In this document: piece by piece, positions 44,401 to 58,147 of the stretch
How the letters are laid out: the number at the start of each line of letters is the position of its first letter
Position numbering within the stretch: the first letter of the stretch is position 1
From: Ascaris suum
Lineage: Eukaryota > Nematoda > Chromadorea > Rhabditida > Ascarididae
Assembly: GCA_013433145.1 (NCBI GenBank)
Contig: CM024171.1
Location: 496,001 to 560,000, forward strand
DNA length: 64,000 bases
Direction of reading: 5' to 3'
The notes under the pieces: generated by a model
Seen by the model: the letters and a program-made list of their open reading frames with translations, nothing else
The model's database searches: none
What the model was told of the DNA's origin: nothing
Program-made: the position numbers and the translations under genes

Positions 44401-47400
44401 GATCCTAAGGAATATTTTCAGGTTGCACAACACGTTTAAGGCAAAAATAAAGGGTTCAACCATTCCACATTCGCCGCTCATAAAGAGGGAAATATTCTAA
44501 ACGATTAATAAACAAACTGTCCCTGATATGATAAGGGAGCGAGAAGGAAACTGAGCCCGTAACGACACTTCCCCATCAAATTTATCTGGCGGAATTATAG
44601 GCGTGCACATTACCTTACAGCTGATAGCCGGAAATAGAAACTTACTTGAATCGGCCCTCACTATCGGTAACAGTCTTCAGCACCAAGTTGGGATCTGCCC
44701 TATGAGATGAGCGAATCTCAACGCCCTCCAATGGAGGAGTCACGAATCCCTCAAGAAATACACCTTTGTCGGCTACAAAAGAAGCCACATTCGGATGACA
44801 CTCACCTAAAACAATTCCACTTGAAAATAACCAATAATAATGTCAAGATTCGCTTCGTCTATCAATTCCTTGGACTTCGTTTATGGAAGGCAATGACCTT
44901 CGTTCATTATTAAACACAAATCCTATTCAATGGTCACCATTAATCATAACTATGTACCTGAGTATTCCAACGCTTATGACTAATCACTTTCAATACGAAG
45001 ATGTACTGCGACGTCTTTTTATGATGGATGCATCAAACACGATGTCAATTAGCAACAATATTAGGCGCTACAATCAATTCCAATTCCATACGGAATGATA
45101 GCAGGATGGCAATTGGCTAGAATTCTATGCGGAAGAAGTGAAAATATTCAATCGTATTTCAAAAGTATCGTATAAAAATTTGCCAAAACGAAAGGGAAGA
45201 TTGCTATGCATTACCTTTATCGAACGTTAGTGTGAAGAACAAATCTCACCGTCAAATTGAAAGATATGTGAAGTTGGAGTGAAGAGATATGTGGAAGATT
45301 GTGGAATAATTGCAATCGCAGATCCCATATCCGACGCAGAAACATAGAATTCGAACGTGAAGCCACCATCAGACGACGATGAAGCCTGCAAAAAAAAACA
45401 GCCTACTACCCACATAAAACAATATGACCCGCTTCATTTATGAACGTTTTATGTGCAAAACAAAAATATGACAAAGCAACAAATAACGTTGATTTTGTTT
45501 CAATCATTATCATGGAACGGCCGACATAATTAAGCACCACTTATACTAGTAAAACAGTACCAGATGTCATACAGCGTTCTTTGTAAATATTCCACTCGTG
45601 CCTCTCCAATGCCAAATCGTCTCATTTAACCTTACAGAAGGTATCATTTCTCTCTATTACGCTTTGCTAGCGTTTCAAAGAGTGACCACGGAAATAAATC
45701 TTAAATTATTGCGGAAGATTTTTGCATCTTCTTCATCAACGAAACGATGGTGAAACACATGAAGCCTAAACGCGAAGCTAATGTTGAAAAACAGCAACTG
45801 AATCTGAAGACGGTTTCGCAACACCCATCCTCAAATCATACGCACAATTCCTAAAGAATATCACCAATACAGCGCACTCACCTTTACATTTCGCAAAATT
45901 TGTGAATCTGGATTTATTACGGCTATTTTATGTTCAAGAAATTACATAAACGATGCATATAATCATATTGGAACTCAAGATTTGTATCTTTACCTACCTT
46001 TGTCTTTACCCTTCACCTGGATGAAATACTATCATCACAATACAACAAAAACATCGAATACCTACCGTAATTGTTCGTTCATCAGAAGCACTCTTCACGA
46101 GCAAAGCAAAATCGGATGCCATCGCCGGTGAGCTTCTCGAAATAATTTTTGCAGTTGTTAGGAAACTGACAGCAGTCGCCGTTAGTGGAGATTCTTGTGG
46201 CACAGAAATCTCATATAAGGTATGGTCGAACACGTGGCACGCCTCGAATGATAACGAATAAACACCGGCGAGTGGAACGCAGAAATTTGACGTACCGGAT
46301 CCGAGGTCCACCGCTCCTCCCAACTGCTTTTTTTCGGAGAGGTGCCACTTCTGTAAATCGATAACTTCCACTAATAAGGTAGACCACCGATTTCTCTATA
46401 CCAACTTAAACAAACGAGCACAGATATTTATCAAATGTGACCGGTAGGCATTACCATCGAAGCTCTCAAATTACTATTATTATAGTACTAAGACATACTT
46501 ATAACAATGACAGCAAACAGCAAAATGCAGCAATGGCTCTAAATCAAACTGCATTATTTGAAATGAACAAATCCGTCTTCCTTCCCAGGCTTAAGCTTAG
46601 CAAATCGAAAGTGTTATAACGTTACATTACACCAGTTGACATGAAAACGCTTGAAGGTGAAGGTAGAAGCGCAACGGAAGTAACAGGGTCGAGAAAGGCA
46701 ACCTCCTAAACGGCAAAGGAGAACACTCGAACATCCCTACCTCATGAATTTTTCATTTCTATTTACCATTACTATGGCAAAAATTACTTCACTTCTCATT
46801 TCACAGAGACTAGTAAATTCACTTAAGCTCTCAATGAACCAGATATGAAGTCGGAAAGGTGTGGTTGACAAGAAAAAACCCAACCTCTACTCTGTATAAT
46901 TCTCCATGCTTTCTGGAAGTTCAAAACTTGCCAGGAAAATACTACGCATTTATATGCTTATCGCCACGAAATGTGTTTCAATTGGCCATCCAAGAAAGTC
47001 AATCAACCAAACTTAACAGGCAATGAAGGTGCTTCAAATTATTTAATGGGATAAGTTGTCAAATTTTACTGAAATGATAAGGGTGGGAGGGGTGGGGGGT
47101 TGGATCATTTCGAATTCGTGATATTATCGGAGAGTATTATCGCTTCTTGCTCTCCGAAAATGCCCATCATGAGGAATATTAATCCCATGACAACGCGACT
47201 AAAGTTAATGGATCTCCTTTCAATTTTCCTCAATAAGGTATTCTACTGTCGAATACTGTAGGCCTTCGACATTAAGTAAGATGAATTAGCCGCAGCATTG
47301 GACTACAGTAAAATGACACCGGATTTGCTAAAATAGGCATTGCCCTGTTTTTGCTGTCCAACGAATAAAAAATCCTACCTTCAAATGCATCCGACCGCTT

Positions 47401-50400
47401 AAAGAAACTCATACAATCCAACATTCCCTGACTATAGGCGAATACACTCTTCTCACAAAGCATCTTTGCATATAAAAATAATGCGAGCCTAAATATGCTG
47501 ATTTTGTTGAATTCTGCTGGCACAACAACTCATTCGGTGGTCGAAAAGACGAGACGGACTCAACGATAAACGTTGTCGCGTCACGACATTGGCGATATAA
47601 ACGCCTATTCTACGATTATGAGTTACCAAGGCTATCACTTTAAAATCCAACAATCCTTCCATCGAAGCAGTAATCAAGTACTAGCGAAAGTAAATATGAT
47701 ACTACTCAGCGTGCATACCATCTTGGCAGGATGTGAGAGCCGTACTGTAGCGCGATAGCCATTTTGTCTGAATATCACGTTGTTCACGTCAGTGCGTTCG
47801 ATAGCTATTATGATTTCGTTTTTTTCCCAACAGAAACGTCCTCCATCCACCACTTTCACTGCAATTCTCATATAACTTAATAACCTAGTCACTGATTAAC
47901 CACTTATTCAAATACATGCAAATAGAAACCAATATATTACTCTAGCTTCATTTACTAATCCATACACCACATCACTATAATCCAACACTTTATTATTGGA
48001 ATGTTTTTAGCAATGTCAGGCATCAGATATTAGAAAAAAACCTCTGAGAGCGCATTAAAAACAAAATTCCCGGAGGCGATTAAATTCCATTAATTATCAA
48101 GTAAAATTAATACCACATCCCGCATAATCTAACTGAGTAAACAATGGGCCGTAGTGATTTTTCGATTGTAAACAACCACTTTGGAGACTCTCGACTCTTT
48201 TTAGACCTGTGCCCACATAAAGCTACACAAACTTATATTGTGGGCAGAGCTGACCAACAACTTACAGGTGTAGCTATCAGGTGGTACGCCTATAAAACGA
48301 AATTGCTCCATTCCTTCGACGCTTCTTATCAATTCGTCGCCATTCCACAATTCCACTTTCAGAGCATCACACCGATCTGTAATCCGACCCATCACTTCGA
48401 AGAGACGCACGGCAGGGAAGGCTGGGAGAGGTGGAGAGAGGGAGGGAAGGCAGTGAAGATGGAGGAGGCGGGGAATTTTCAACTCGTAATTCAAAAGTGG
48501 AACGTCTGTGGATGCTTAGTGAATGGCAGTGTAGTCACCTTGCAAGATAAACACGGGGATTGCGATAAGCAGCATACAAATAGTCCCTGAACACACTTTA
48601 TATGTCACTACGTGTATAACTCATAAATAGATAATTTAAAGACTAGTGGTCCGCAGTGGCACTTGCGAAGGCTTACTCTAAGGCGATTCTATAAATAGCA
48701 CAATGATCAATTTCCTATCGCTCAGTGTTTCAACCCCATAATAAAGACAGTTCGACCCTCTCCTTAAACAAATGAGGATAGAGAGCTATGAAAGAAGAGG
48801 AAAAATGGAAAAAATAGAGCAAACCTAAACAAACAACTTTGGCGAGGATATTGGCTTTAAATTGAGTGAAGAGAACATTCAAGATGGGACCCGTGGATAA
48901 GTCGACCTCACGTTGTTTTGGTGTCATCACGATACCAACTTCGTTCGACGGCTAAATATGTACAAACACTATGAGATTCTCTATTATCGAGCAACTGCAG
49001 TAACTCCAAACTAATGTTGTTCCAGGGTTCATACAGTTTCATTCAAATGATACCGAGAGCTCGAGCCTAAACTCTTCATAAAAAATAACATTACTCTTTA
49101 GGTTCTCCTCAACCAGTTCGGCCAAGCAAGCACCCAATTACGTTCTCGGTCGCTTCCTGACATAGTTTTATAGAATAATAAAGTAAGCAGAAACCCATCG
49201 TGAAATAACGGTTGATGGAATGACACAAAGCGGTTGATGGAATGAAGTGAATTACCCATCATCTCCGCTCAGAGGGAAATTAATTAATACCCGCCGCTGT
49301 TGGTACCTACTAAACCACACGTTCTGAATTGTCGCAAGCAGATCTATAACCAGGTACAGGAGTACGGAATTATTCCTTTTGAACGTCACTATCAACCTAG
49401 TATCAAACATAAGTTGCTCACATGCAGTGTTCTTCTTCGAGAATTTCCATCTATTTGTCTGGTAACTCTAGTCACTCGTACAACTTAAGAAGGAGAACAT
49501 AAGCTGACCACACACTAACGTTCAATGTCAAGTGAAATGAAAAAGATAAGTACAACTTATAAGGAAGCGATGTGGACGCTAAAGACTGAAAGGTGGACTA
49601 CCACCTACGACAATATGATAAGCCATCAACTCATTCAATTAGTGATGCATCGACTTCACAAAAAAACGTTACACACTAACCGAGACGATGTATTGCTGGG
49701 GAGGTAGCATTTTACAGAATCGTCCGTTCGTGTCACTCCTCGCCGACTGTGGGTCGTTCGTGTTTTTATTCGTTATAAAGATCACTATTGCCCGACTTAT
49801 GTCACCCTCCATTTCTACGTAACCACATAATTCAACTCTGTTAAAAAAATATCAGCATCAATTGACACCTAAACAAGTAAATAAATTGCCTGGAAATAAT
49901 TAAACATAGCAATGGAAGCGAAAAATACTCCCATAGGAATCCCAACCATCAAACTACGATAAAAATTTCACCTATTTATCTTTACTTCAAACCAAATCCG
50001 TCCACATGGGTTTGCCACCGTCAGGAGAAAATCTCATATGTTTGGCAGCGATCAACAGATTAGTAAAAAGAACACCACTTAGAGTACTACAACATAGAGT
50101 GCACAAATCACCTAGTGTGAGAATTTTGAGTGAGAGAATAAATTATCCATAATGAGGAATCACACACAGTCGTAACCTATGATATTCTAATGATGCCCTT
50201 TAGGGTCAAAATATTTTGAAAATGCAAGCTATCTGACTTCGATCACCCTGACTGATCAAGTAAGTAGATTTGATGGAACATTAGCAATTAAATTAGCAAT
50301 GCGTTCAAAACCTTCTGAACGATTTTACGGCAAAATATGAGGTCATTGAGTATTTTCTGGATCGCCATCAGAAGCATATTCGTAAAACTTAAAACACTGG

Positions 50401-53400
50401 CTCAATTTCAGAAGATCAAATGTGGAATCAGAATGCATCTATGGAACTTATCGTTTATTTTTTATTTACTTATGGTTCAAATTTTTAAAATCCTTTAATG
50501 TTTCAAATTTAAATAGACTTTTTAAACTCAATGGTTTAAAAGTCCCAGTGGTTTAGAAAATCGTAAAACATAGCTGTTCATTTATCGAGTGGAAAAAATG
50601 GAAATGAAAGATGCGGCGAACAACATCCGATCGAACAACGACCTTCTGATATCCGCACCGATCTTCTGACATTCGCATCGATCCTTTGACATCAGCAACG
50701 ATTTTCTGACATCCGCATCGATCTTCTGACACGTGGACTAATCTACCTAACCACTACATCCTCTCAACCTCTACTAATAATACTATATTAGACTCTCACT
50801 CCCTGTGGTGCGCTATTCAGAGCAGATGCACAAGTTTAGTTTCACGACGACCTTATGGCTGAAAGCCATATCGTAAAAACAAGGAATCCTCAAGTTGTCA
50901 AAAACAAAGAAAAAAAAAAAAGGAAATGGATACTTTTTAGCAATTATATCGGCGATTTCCGCCTTTGCAGCACTCAGTCTGGCATTGACCACATCGAACT
51001 CAAAATGATCCTTTTTCGCCGTTATTGAATACTCTTCTTCCTGTAGACCATCCAAAGCATACCTGTAAACATAAACCTCAGGTATCGAAATACATTCACA
51101 TACAATAATTGCACCTCTCATTGCCAAGCAAAGCACATATACAATATAATATAAACATTCAAAACTTTAGAAAACAGAACATAAAAAATATAAAAAAGAA
51201 TATTATATGGACGAAAGCGTTAAAAACGCAAGAAATAAGCAGCAATAAAAAGAAAAAAAATTGCTCGTCCACTTGATGAATAAGTGAAGAAAGACTTTTA
51301 ATTCCCGTCCTCCTCGCCTTTACTCAGCAGCCCCTTAATCATTCTACAGTCAAAGGTAAGTTAAGAAATGAAAATATACGAAAAAAAAGATCTATCTCTT
51401 CCCTGCCCTCAACGTTAACAAAACCACTCTCGACATGTTTCACGTACACAACAAAAGCTCTCTAATCGTATGAGCCAACCATCCAGGTAACACAGGTCTC
51501 CGATATGCACTGACTGATGCATTCCAACACATTTGTGATGAACAAAAAAAAATAGCCAACGGCTTTCCACCACAACCAACTTTCTAACATTTCATTAGTA
51601 GGAAATAAGTAAGCAAATGTGAGAAGAATCCGGGTTCCAAAAGAAATGAAAACTGAGTGGCAAATAGGGATATTCTAAAGAGTAAAACGCCACAAATCTG
51701 ACCATCCATTTGCATCTGAGTGTGCTCTCGGATGCCCATTGACGATAATTTGTGCATCTATCACCGGTGTTTCACCCAAAACAACGCGACCACGACTGCT
51801 GAATCCTTCCATATTGAAATTCACCTTAAATAACTCAATCGAACATTCATTATAGACGTACAAGCATAGACTAATCATCAAAGATATTGCTTCAGTTGAT
51901 GTTTAATTTTCGTGTGCTTCCCTTGATATTTCATTTTCCTACTAGGGGCATAAGGTGCTGCGGTTCCCAAAATTTTCCGCTTTTCTTGCAAGATTTGCTC
52001 CAAAGCAAGCAAGAACGCTCTATTAAATGCCTTCGACGCATCTAACAATCTGTCGAAATCTACCGTTTCATGCGCTAATATTCGATGCTTACCCAATTGC
52101 AACGCAACACCGCAAATGCGACTTCTATCCTGGCATGGATCCATATAGATCACGCTGCTTTCAAGGCGCAATACCTCTTAATACAATATGCAAAAATTTA
52201 TATTAAATAATGAAAATAGCTCCCAAATAGAATATAAGGCTTGCTTTGTTGCGAAATGCATCGTTAATGCAAATACAAGCGCGGATATAAATGGGCATGA
52301 CGATATGCTATGCGTTACATCAAGCTATAACAATATAAAACGAATATATAAAAAATAACTTAAGGAAACAAAAAGCAACACAGTGGATTTAGCTTACCTT
52401 AGTTGGAGCGGACTCCATTAGAAGGCTGTACACTTTAGGCAAGAATGTGAATCGTACATTAGAGGTAGATAACGATGGCACTATTGAATATTTGCCCGGT
52501 GGAAGACATGGGAATAGCGCCGCACCGTTGCTGCCAGTTTCTAGAGAGCAGATTAATTTCTCCTCTGTAGGTACGCCTTCAAATGAACCAGCATTCGATG
52601 CCTTTCCTTTACAATATGATAGCTGAAATACGAATTAGAATCACATATGAACACACCCTCTCCACAACTGTTCTCCTCCTCCCTTCTTTACAAACAGACT
52701 CACACAACACACATTTGGAAGTGGAACCGCAAGAGCGGTCATTCATGAGCCCATCGCCGTAGGGAGTTGCAATATGCCAAGGAAATAAAAGTGGGAACAT
52801 AAAGAATGATAACCACAGGAAAGTGTGACAGTTTTTTTTTTGCGGGCAAAACAAATAGATAGTAGAACTTCTCTACCGAAAATTACGATGGGGACTGATC
52901 CATGACTCTCGAAAGAAGTTCATGGGTGGGTATAATACATCAAAGGAGGATCCAGGACAAGTTTCAGTATCTGAAGCGTTCGACATATGAATGCGATCCC
53001 TTTTTTAAAAGAAATCAAGACTCAGCTTTGCTTCATAGCTGTTTGAATCTTTACAATGCTGGATGCCTTCGCTATGAAAAAGAAAGCCTAGAGTATTCTA
53101 CGTGCATACTCTTTACTTACCTATGGATCTATATCAGGTTGCGCCTGAGACATCTATATACAAGGATAATGGAAATGTGACTGTGGATAGCCCAGCACTG
53201 ACGCCACATAAAAGCAAGTCAACGTTTCGTCTAGATATTACGACTCTTTATTACATATACTCTTACGCATCAAAAATGTGTTACCGCCATTATCTCATAT
53301 GTGCTATCACGCAAATTCGTGATTTTCAGTGATCAAAACGATAGTTGAAAACCTCTCAGATTATTTATAAGCCAAACACCTGAACACCTTTGCCATCTGA

Positions 53401-54413
53401 AACTTATACGCTAAAATAACTAACATTGACGGGGTTCTTTGAATATAGCGATACCAGAACACCTGGCAATGGCTTTGTTTTTGAATGTACAGCGACGCTC
53501 ATCAAATGACCGGAAATCTTCAAGTCAGGTGAGACGCGAATAGGTGAAGCGATAACTTCAGCCGGCACTTTTCCTCGTTCTATACATTCTGTACTTCCGT
53601 CCGCTGTTGACACCTGAATACGAGGTTATGTTTGATTAGACTCATTCATTGCCTTAACAACTTCTAAAATCTCGACGAAAAATTAATTTCAGTGAAAAAA
53701 TGGCGATTAAAGACCGTGAATGTTTAGTCCCGTCTATGCACGGCAATAAACACCAATTTTTAGAACACTGGGCACCTACCTGTATAAAAATTTGAATAAA
53801 AATTTGATAAACAATGAAGTCGTTTCGAAACTAACCAGGTATTTACCAGGAGGAGCACGAAAACTGTAATGACCATTGGCGACAGTCGCAGTTTTAGCAA
53901 TAACTGTACCATTTTCTGCGCTCAATGTTAGCGTCACTCCAGCAGGACCTCCACCTTCACCACTTCTTAGAACACCATCAACGGCGAATGCTGATAGCAC
54001 GAAGTTGATGTCATCACCTTTGAAGCATGCATCTTCCTTGCCGTCTACCTTCAGCTCCACCGAGCTTGGCTCTGTAATACCAATGCCTATTGTATTAGAC
54101 GATATTCTAAAAACTGCACCAATACATTCAATGCAAAGATTTCGAGTAGCGCCGGTCTGCCAAAGTTTGAGGTAATGACAAATTAGGGCATAAAATTTCG
54201 GGAGCTGGAATGAATCACTCGAGAATAAATCAAAATGATAATCTAATATGCTCGAAGTTGAATAAGGGGTGCTCTTATGAACTACATTGAAAGCAAAGAT
54301 TGCCAAGGACTAAAATGTCGGACAATGGACGATACGCCTAGTGGTCGAATATCTGCAGTATTGTGCCGTCGCAGAAGAACCTTTTATTAAATGGTCGAGG
54401 GAAATAAACAAAT

Positions 54414-54504
<91 letters not shown>

Positions 54505-55566
54505 CTCAATCACGTATCACAATGAAACAACTAGTACAAGAGTATTTAAAATGAGCAATAAGGAATATATTTTTAGAACTGCACCTGTCCTAACGGCCTT
54601 CTCATAAACTGCCAACAAATAATAGCAAACGATCAACAGCGTATCATTGCCGCAACCGAAACCATGGCTTGAGCAGTGATCAAATGAGATCTAATCGGCT
54701 GCGAAATAAATGCAAACTTTTAGGCTCCTTTAAATGTTTATGATTAAATTCGAAGTTGATCGATCTTCCTGAAAGGAGTTCGTAAAAGTTGAAGGACTAT
54801 ATTATTAAGGTTTTGACGCTGAAGCCTCATTGGCTACCGAAGAAACAAATAGAGATAAAGTTAGATAGGAAAAAAGATAGTCGATAGACCACACAAGGAA
54901 TAAACAAAGACGGGGTGCCGCTTTGTATTATCCGACCAACGCGTAAAATTTTCATAAATAACCACAAAGCCCACCAAAGTACCATCCTTCTGGTGCGAAT
55001 ACTCGTATCGAATAGACCGCCTTATTGTACACCGGAATCATATAATAGCCATTCGATGGATTACACTCCGTCTCGTATTTTAAATTGCCCTCTGCCGTTA
55101 AAAGTTTGACCTGAAATGCGTGCAAGTCCTCCGAAAAGAGCGATAACGTCATCAAGAAGTTCATTTATAAACACCAAGAATTTCGTAAATTCAAAAAGTA
55201 AAGAAAGTTTTACGAAAAAAAAGGCAATATTTTTGCTCTATTTTTCAATAAGTGAAGATTTAATTCAGCCTCACAGAGGTGTCTTCTAAATAAATCCTTA
55301 AATTGTGAATGAATCAAAGAAACGGATTACTCTAGAAAAATAGGAAAAGAATAGGATTAGAAAATCAGAAGCATATCGTTCAAGAATCTCTTAATCTGCT
55401 ATTCAATAACATCAAAAGTATTCACCTGTATTTTTGTATAGTCGATTGGTATGTTGGCTGATTTGACAAAACCTCCACAGCTGTATACTTCCGCTGATAC
55501 CACCCTCCATATAGCGGCAATTAGCAACATATAAATGGAATCATGCAACTGTCGCATCTTCAACAT
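38441..55566 (-). CDS. nra-4/NOMO: NOMO/NRA-4, ER membrane nodal modulator
   Basis: Exon boundaries, minus strand: 55566-55426, 55110-54975, 54071-53836, 53613-53425, 52622-52398, 51824-51703, 51062-50934, 49837-49681, 48951-48825, 48376-48266, 47858-47719, 46350-46066, 45385-45250, 44805-44646, 43845-43602, 43054-42927, 41656-41437, 40931-40722, 40182-40063, 39455-39363, 39264-39186 and 38517-38441. Phase holds throughout. The protein has a signal peptide (MLLIAAIWRVVSA), the family start CGGFVKS, repeated carboxypeptidase-regulatory-like beta-sandwiches (GYYMIPVYNKA, PAGVTLTLSAENG, GRFCKMLPP, GYRATVRLSHPAK, GVFLEGFVTPPLEGVEI, GEYFVRPILQEYRFEPP), one membrane segment (GGSYFALPFFLFIAFLFF) and a basic tail (RRRQKAKKA). 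NOMO works with nicalin and TMEM147 in ER membrane-protein biogenesis; in C. elegans NRA-4 and NRA-2 tune acetylcholine receptors. Length is 1123 residues to an in-frame TGA at 39204-39202, or 1154 if read through (human about 1220). A TTCAG five bases before the ATG could be a trans-splice site. Confidence 0.95.
50642..50731 (+). repeat. 20-bp minisatellite in a NOMO intron
   Basis: About 4.5 copies of a unit close to CTTCTGACATCCGCATCGAT, starting at 50642, 50663, 50683, 50703 and 50723, with one to five substitutions between copies. It lies in the intron between the exons at 50934 and 49837. Confidence 0.9.
51878..52171 (-). CDS. Unrecognised 97-codon open frame within a NOMO intron
   Basis: An ATG-started frame of 97 codons, minus strand, lies in the intron between the NOMO exons at 52398 and 51824. 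It reads DPCQDRSRICGVALQLGK, then AFNRAFLLALEQILQEKRK, then a basic tail GKHTKIKHQLKQYL. The composition is protein-like and the middle is an amphipathic helix. Skipping it joins the two NOMO exons in phase with the conserved family sequence, so it is not part of normal NOMO. It could be a nested single-exon gene on the same strand, an alternative terminal exon (a frame-compatible AG precedes it at 52178-52177) or chance. I do not recognise the family. Confidence 0.25.
   Translation of the reverse strand: MRLESSVIYMDPCQDRSRICGVALQLGKHRILAHETVDFDRLLDASKAFNRAFLLALEQILQEKRKILGTAAPYAPSRKMKYQGKHTKIKHQLKQYL
54416..54502. repeat. (TA)n microsatellite in NOMO intron 2
   Basis: Eighty-seven bases of uninterrupted TA dinucleotide between AAATGG and GACTCAAT. 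Confidence 0.97.
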
Positions 55567-56590
55567 TATGACTGAAGCTTTTTTTCAGAGGATGAGCATG
55601 AAATCGAATATGAAATAAAAAGAACGTTTAAAATGATGAAAAACCGCAATGTAGAGCACTCCCTACAGGGGATTATACATTTGAAGTGAGACTTCGTTTT
55701 CCTTCATTTTAAAAAAATCAAACGAATCGAATAAACGATACAAGACAGCTAGAGATGACCACACATAATGCCATAACTAGAAACAGATCTATGCTGAGGA
55801 TATCATTGAAAACCACCGTTCAACTATGGCTCGCTTTATTTCAAGTGTCCTCTTCGCGATCTTCTGCGAAAAAAAAATGCAAGTTCGCCACCACCAGTGA
55901 TGAAATAAACATCTTCACCTTCAAATCCACAGGTAGTATTTCATTAATACTCGACCAATCTTTCCGTCAGTGCTCCACATATATCGCATTTGAAAGTTGA
56001 GCTGACCACGCATGCACACAATGGGTCTCCGTCGTTGAAGTGACGGTAACATATAATAACTGGTTAGATGGCTAGGTCGGATCGGAATCCCAATACGTAA
56101 CCACTATACACTTCAATAATTTTTTTCAAGAAATCCCGTTCTAGCACATACCTACTTGTTTCAGGATTGAAAAAATTTCTAGCTTCCAGTATTATTTCGA
56201 CAAAACCCACTAATTCTGGAATAAAATTATGATTTAAATCATTCAAATCCTCTCGCGATTGTTGCCACCCCTCCCCTGCACCCCCCCCCTCCGACCTTTT
56301 CTTAGCTATGTACTGTATAAAAAATAAGCATACAAAAAATAGTCAATATATGATAGCGTATTTTTAATGATAAAAATCAACGAAGAGATATTTCAAAGTG
56401 TTTCAACACAATAGCCTCAATGCACAATCTTTCATAAATGGAATTTTATTTCAACGATCAATAAACAATACCTATCTCATCCATATATAAAGATATATAT
56501 TAGTTGTATATGAAATGATTTAATAAAAATAAATATATTTTACACAGAAATAAAAGAATACTAACAGAACTATAGTGCATATAACCATAT

Positions 56591-56919
56591 AAAATCAGTG
56601 CCTGATATATAAGCAAATATTTTCTGCTTAGAATAGAAAGAAAAAAGAAGAGAGCTGCCGACGCTTCTTCTGAAAAGAAGAAAAACTCATCAAACAGAAT
56701 GCAACTACATTTATTTCATTATGCAAAAATACGATCGATCTAACAACTTGGCATAGCTAACTGAAATATTCACCTAATAATAAATAAGCAACCCCTCAAC
56801 GTTGTGAGGGTATGTAATCAACCAGCATAATCAATCAATTTTATTTTCCTCAACTTTCAAACAACAAAATCCTAAGTGATAATAATTAGGGGCACCTTCA
56901 AAAAATCAGTGCCTGATAT
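56591..56919. repeat. Repeated 18-bp motif with internal dyad, upstream of NOMO
   Basis: AAAATCAGTGCCTGATAT occurs at 56591-56608 and, identically, at 56902-56919. It contains the dyad ATCAG-TGC-CTGAT. The exact repetition 311 bases apart, upstream of the NOMO start, would suit paired protein-binding sites. Confidence 0.6.
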
Positions 56920-57500
56920 GTTTTCCAATTAGATGAAAACTGAGGTTTAATTGAAGTACGCTAAAATCCAATGTTATATTCACGTAGATATAAATGTGAT
57001 CAACAAACTGATAAAGATTTCAATATGAAATAATCCCCTTCGAAAAGGTAAACAACATTGTAGCCGCTTGAGGTAAATATTATCACTACGAATAAAACAA
57101 TACAGAGTTTTTTATTTAATAAAAGAAGTATTTAAAACAATGCATTTCATCTAACTAGTTGTTTTTGAATTGCTTCCAATAACTACTAAATTTAAATCAA
57201 ATATTTATGCGATAATAATAATAATAATTTTGATCCCATATATTTATATGATAATAGCCTTTAAAAAAACTCCTATTTGAGAGGTTAATCTCAACATGAT
57301 CACAATTCTACCTCTTTCATCCGATTATATCACTAATTTCCGATTACTGCATACAGCTTGAATAATTTCTTTTCGGTCCCTTCAGCAACTAAATAAAAAC
57401 AAAATTTAAATATTCTTCAAATATATGAATTAAGTCTATCAAATATCAGTATTTCATACTTAATCAAAAACATAGACTATCGATTTATAATGAAGTTGAC

Positions 57501-57527
57501 GTGAAGCGATCGATCCCTTCGCTTCAC
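57501..57527. repeat. 9-bp stem hairpin
   Basis: GTGAAGCGA at 57501-57509 pairs perfectly with TCGCTTCAC at 57519-57527, with a nine-base loop. It lies in a locally GC-richer patch between the zinc transporter and NOMO. Confidence 0.6.
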
Positions 57528-58147
57528 TTTTACCTCTTCTCAGATCGCTCACAATGAGGTTTGTTTATCTCTCTTGTAAGTGAGCTCTTCATTTAAGACA
57601 CCGATCCGTTCATCCATATTTAAATGACGACGCCTCCCTCACTAGAAATTTATCTCAACAACTCGTAATCGACAACTTCAATAAAGCGCCTTATAATAAC
57701 AAATATCCGTAAAACAATTCCACCTGATATAAAATCGATACGCAGTAGTAAAATAAATATATTAAAAAAATTATCTTTTTTTTTGAAAATTCAATGGAAT
57801 AAATTAAATTGAAATCACCACAAATAATATCATTGAAAATAGCAACTTTTCACTAAATAAATAAATTATGCAAAATATAGTGAAAAGAATTTCTATTCAC
57901 TTTTCATTTAATTCTCATTCAATGATAAAACTATCCCTTAAAATTATACCGGATTATCGAACTGCTGAATATATCATAAATAGATTAGACGATTTCCGGA
58001 TGATCCCCCGAAAAAAAAATCAACAGTTACATACAATTCATAAAGTGACCTCATTTGTTATATATCTCAACTCGTCCATATAACAAAGTTCATATTAAAC
58101 TATTTATAAAACAATTACAAATAAATTGAAAATAATGAGAATGAAAA

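Larger units (their letters stand above)
55567..58147. other. NOMO 5' flank and zinc-transporter 3' flank
   Basis: No gene recognised in 2.6 kb. It is strongly AT-rich from 56300 to 58140 with a short (AAT)n run near 57211-57225. It holds a repeated 18-bp motif (56591-56608, 56902-56919) and a hairpin at 57501-57527 within a GC-richer patch. A 71-codon plus-strand frame at 57868-58083 has no features. The NOMO promoter should lie in the left part. Confidence 0.6.

Noticed and set aside
48144..48590. 148-codon plus-strand frame
   Set aside because: It is antisense to the NOMO exon 48376-48266 and its flanking intron.
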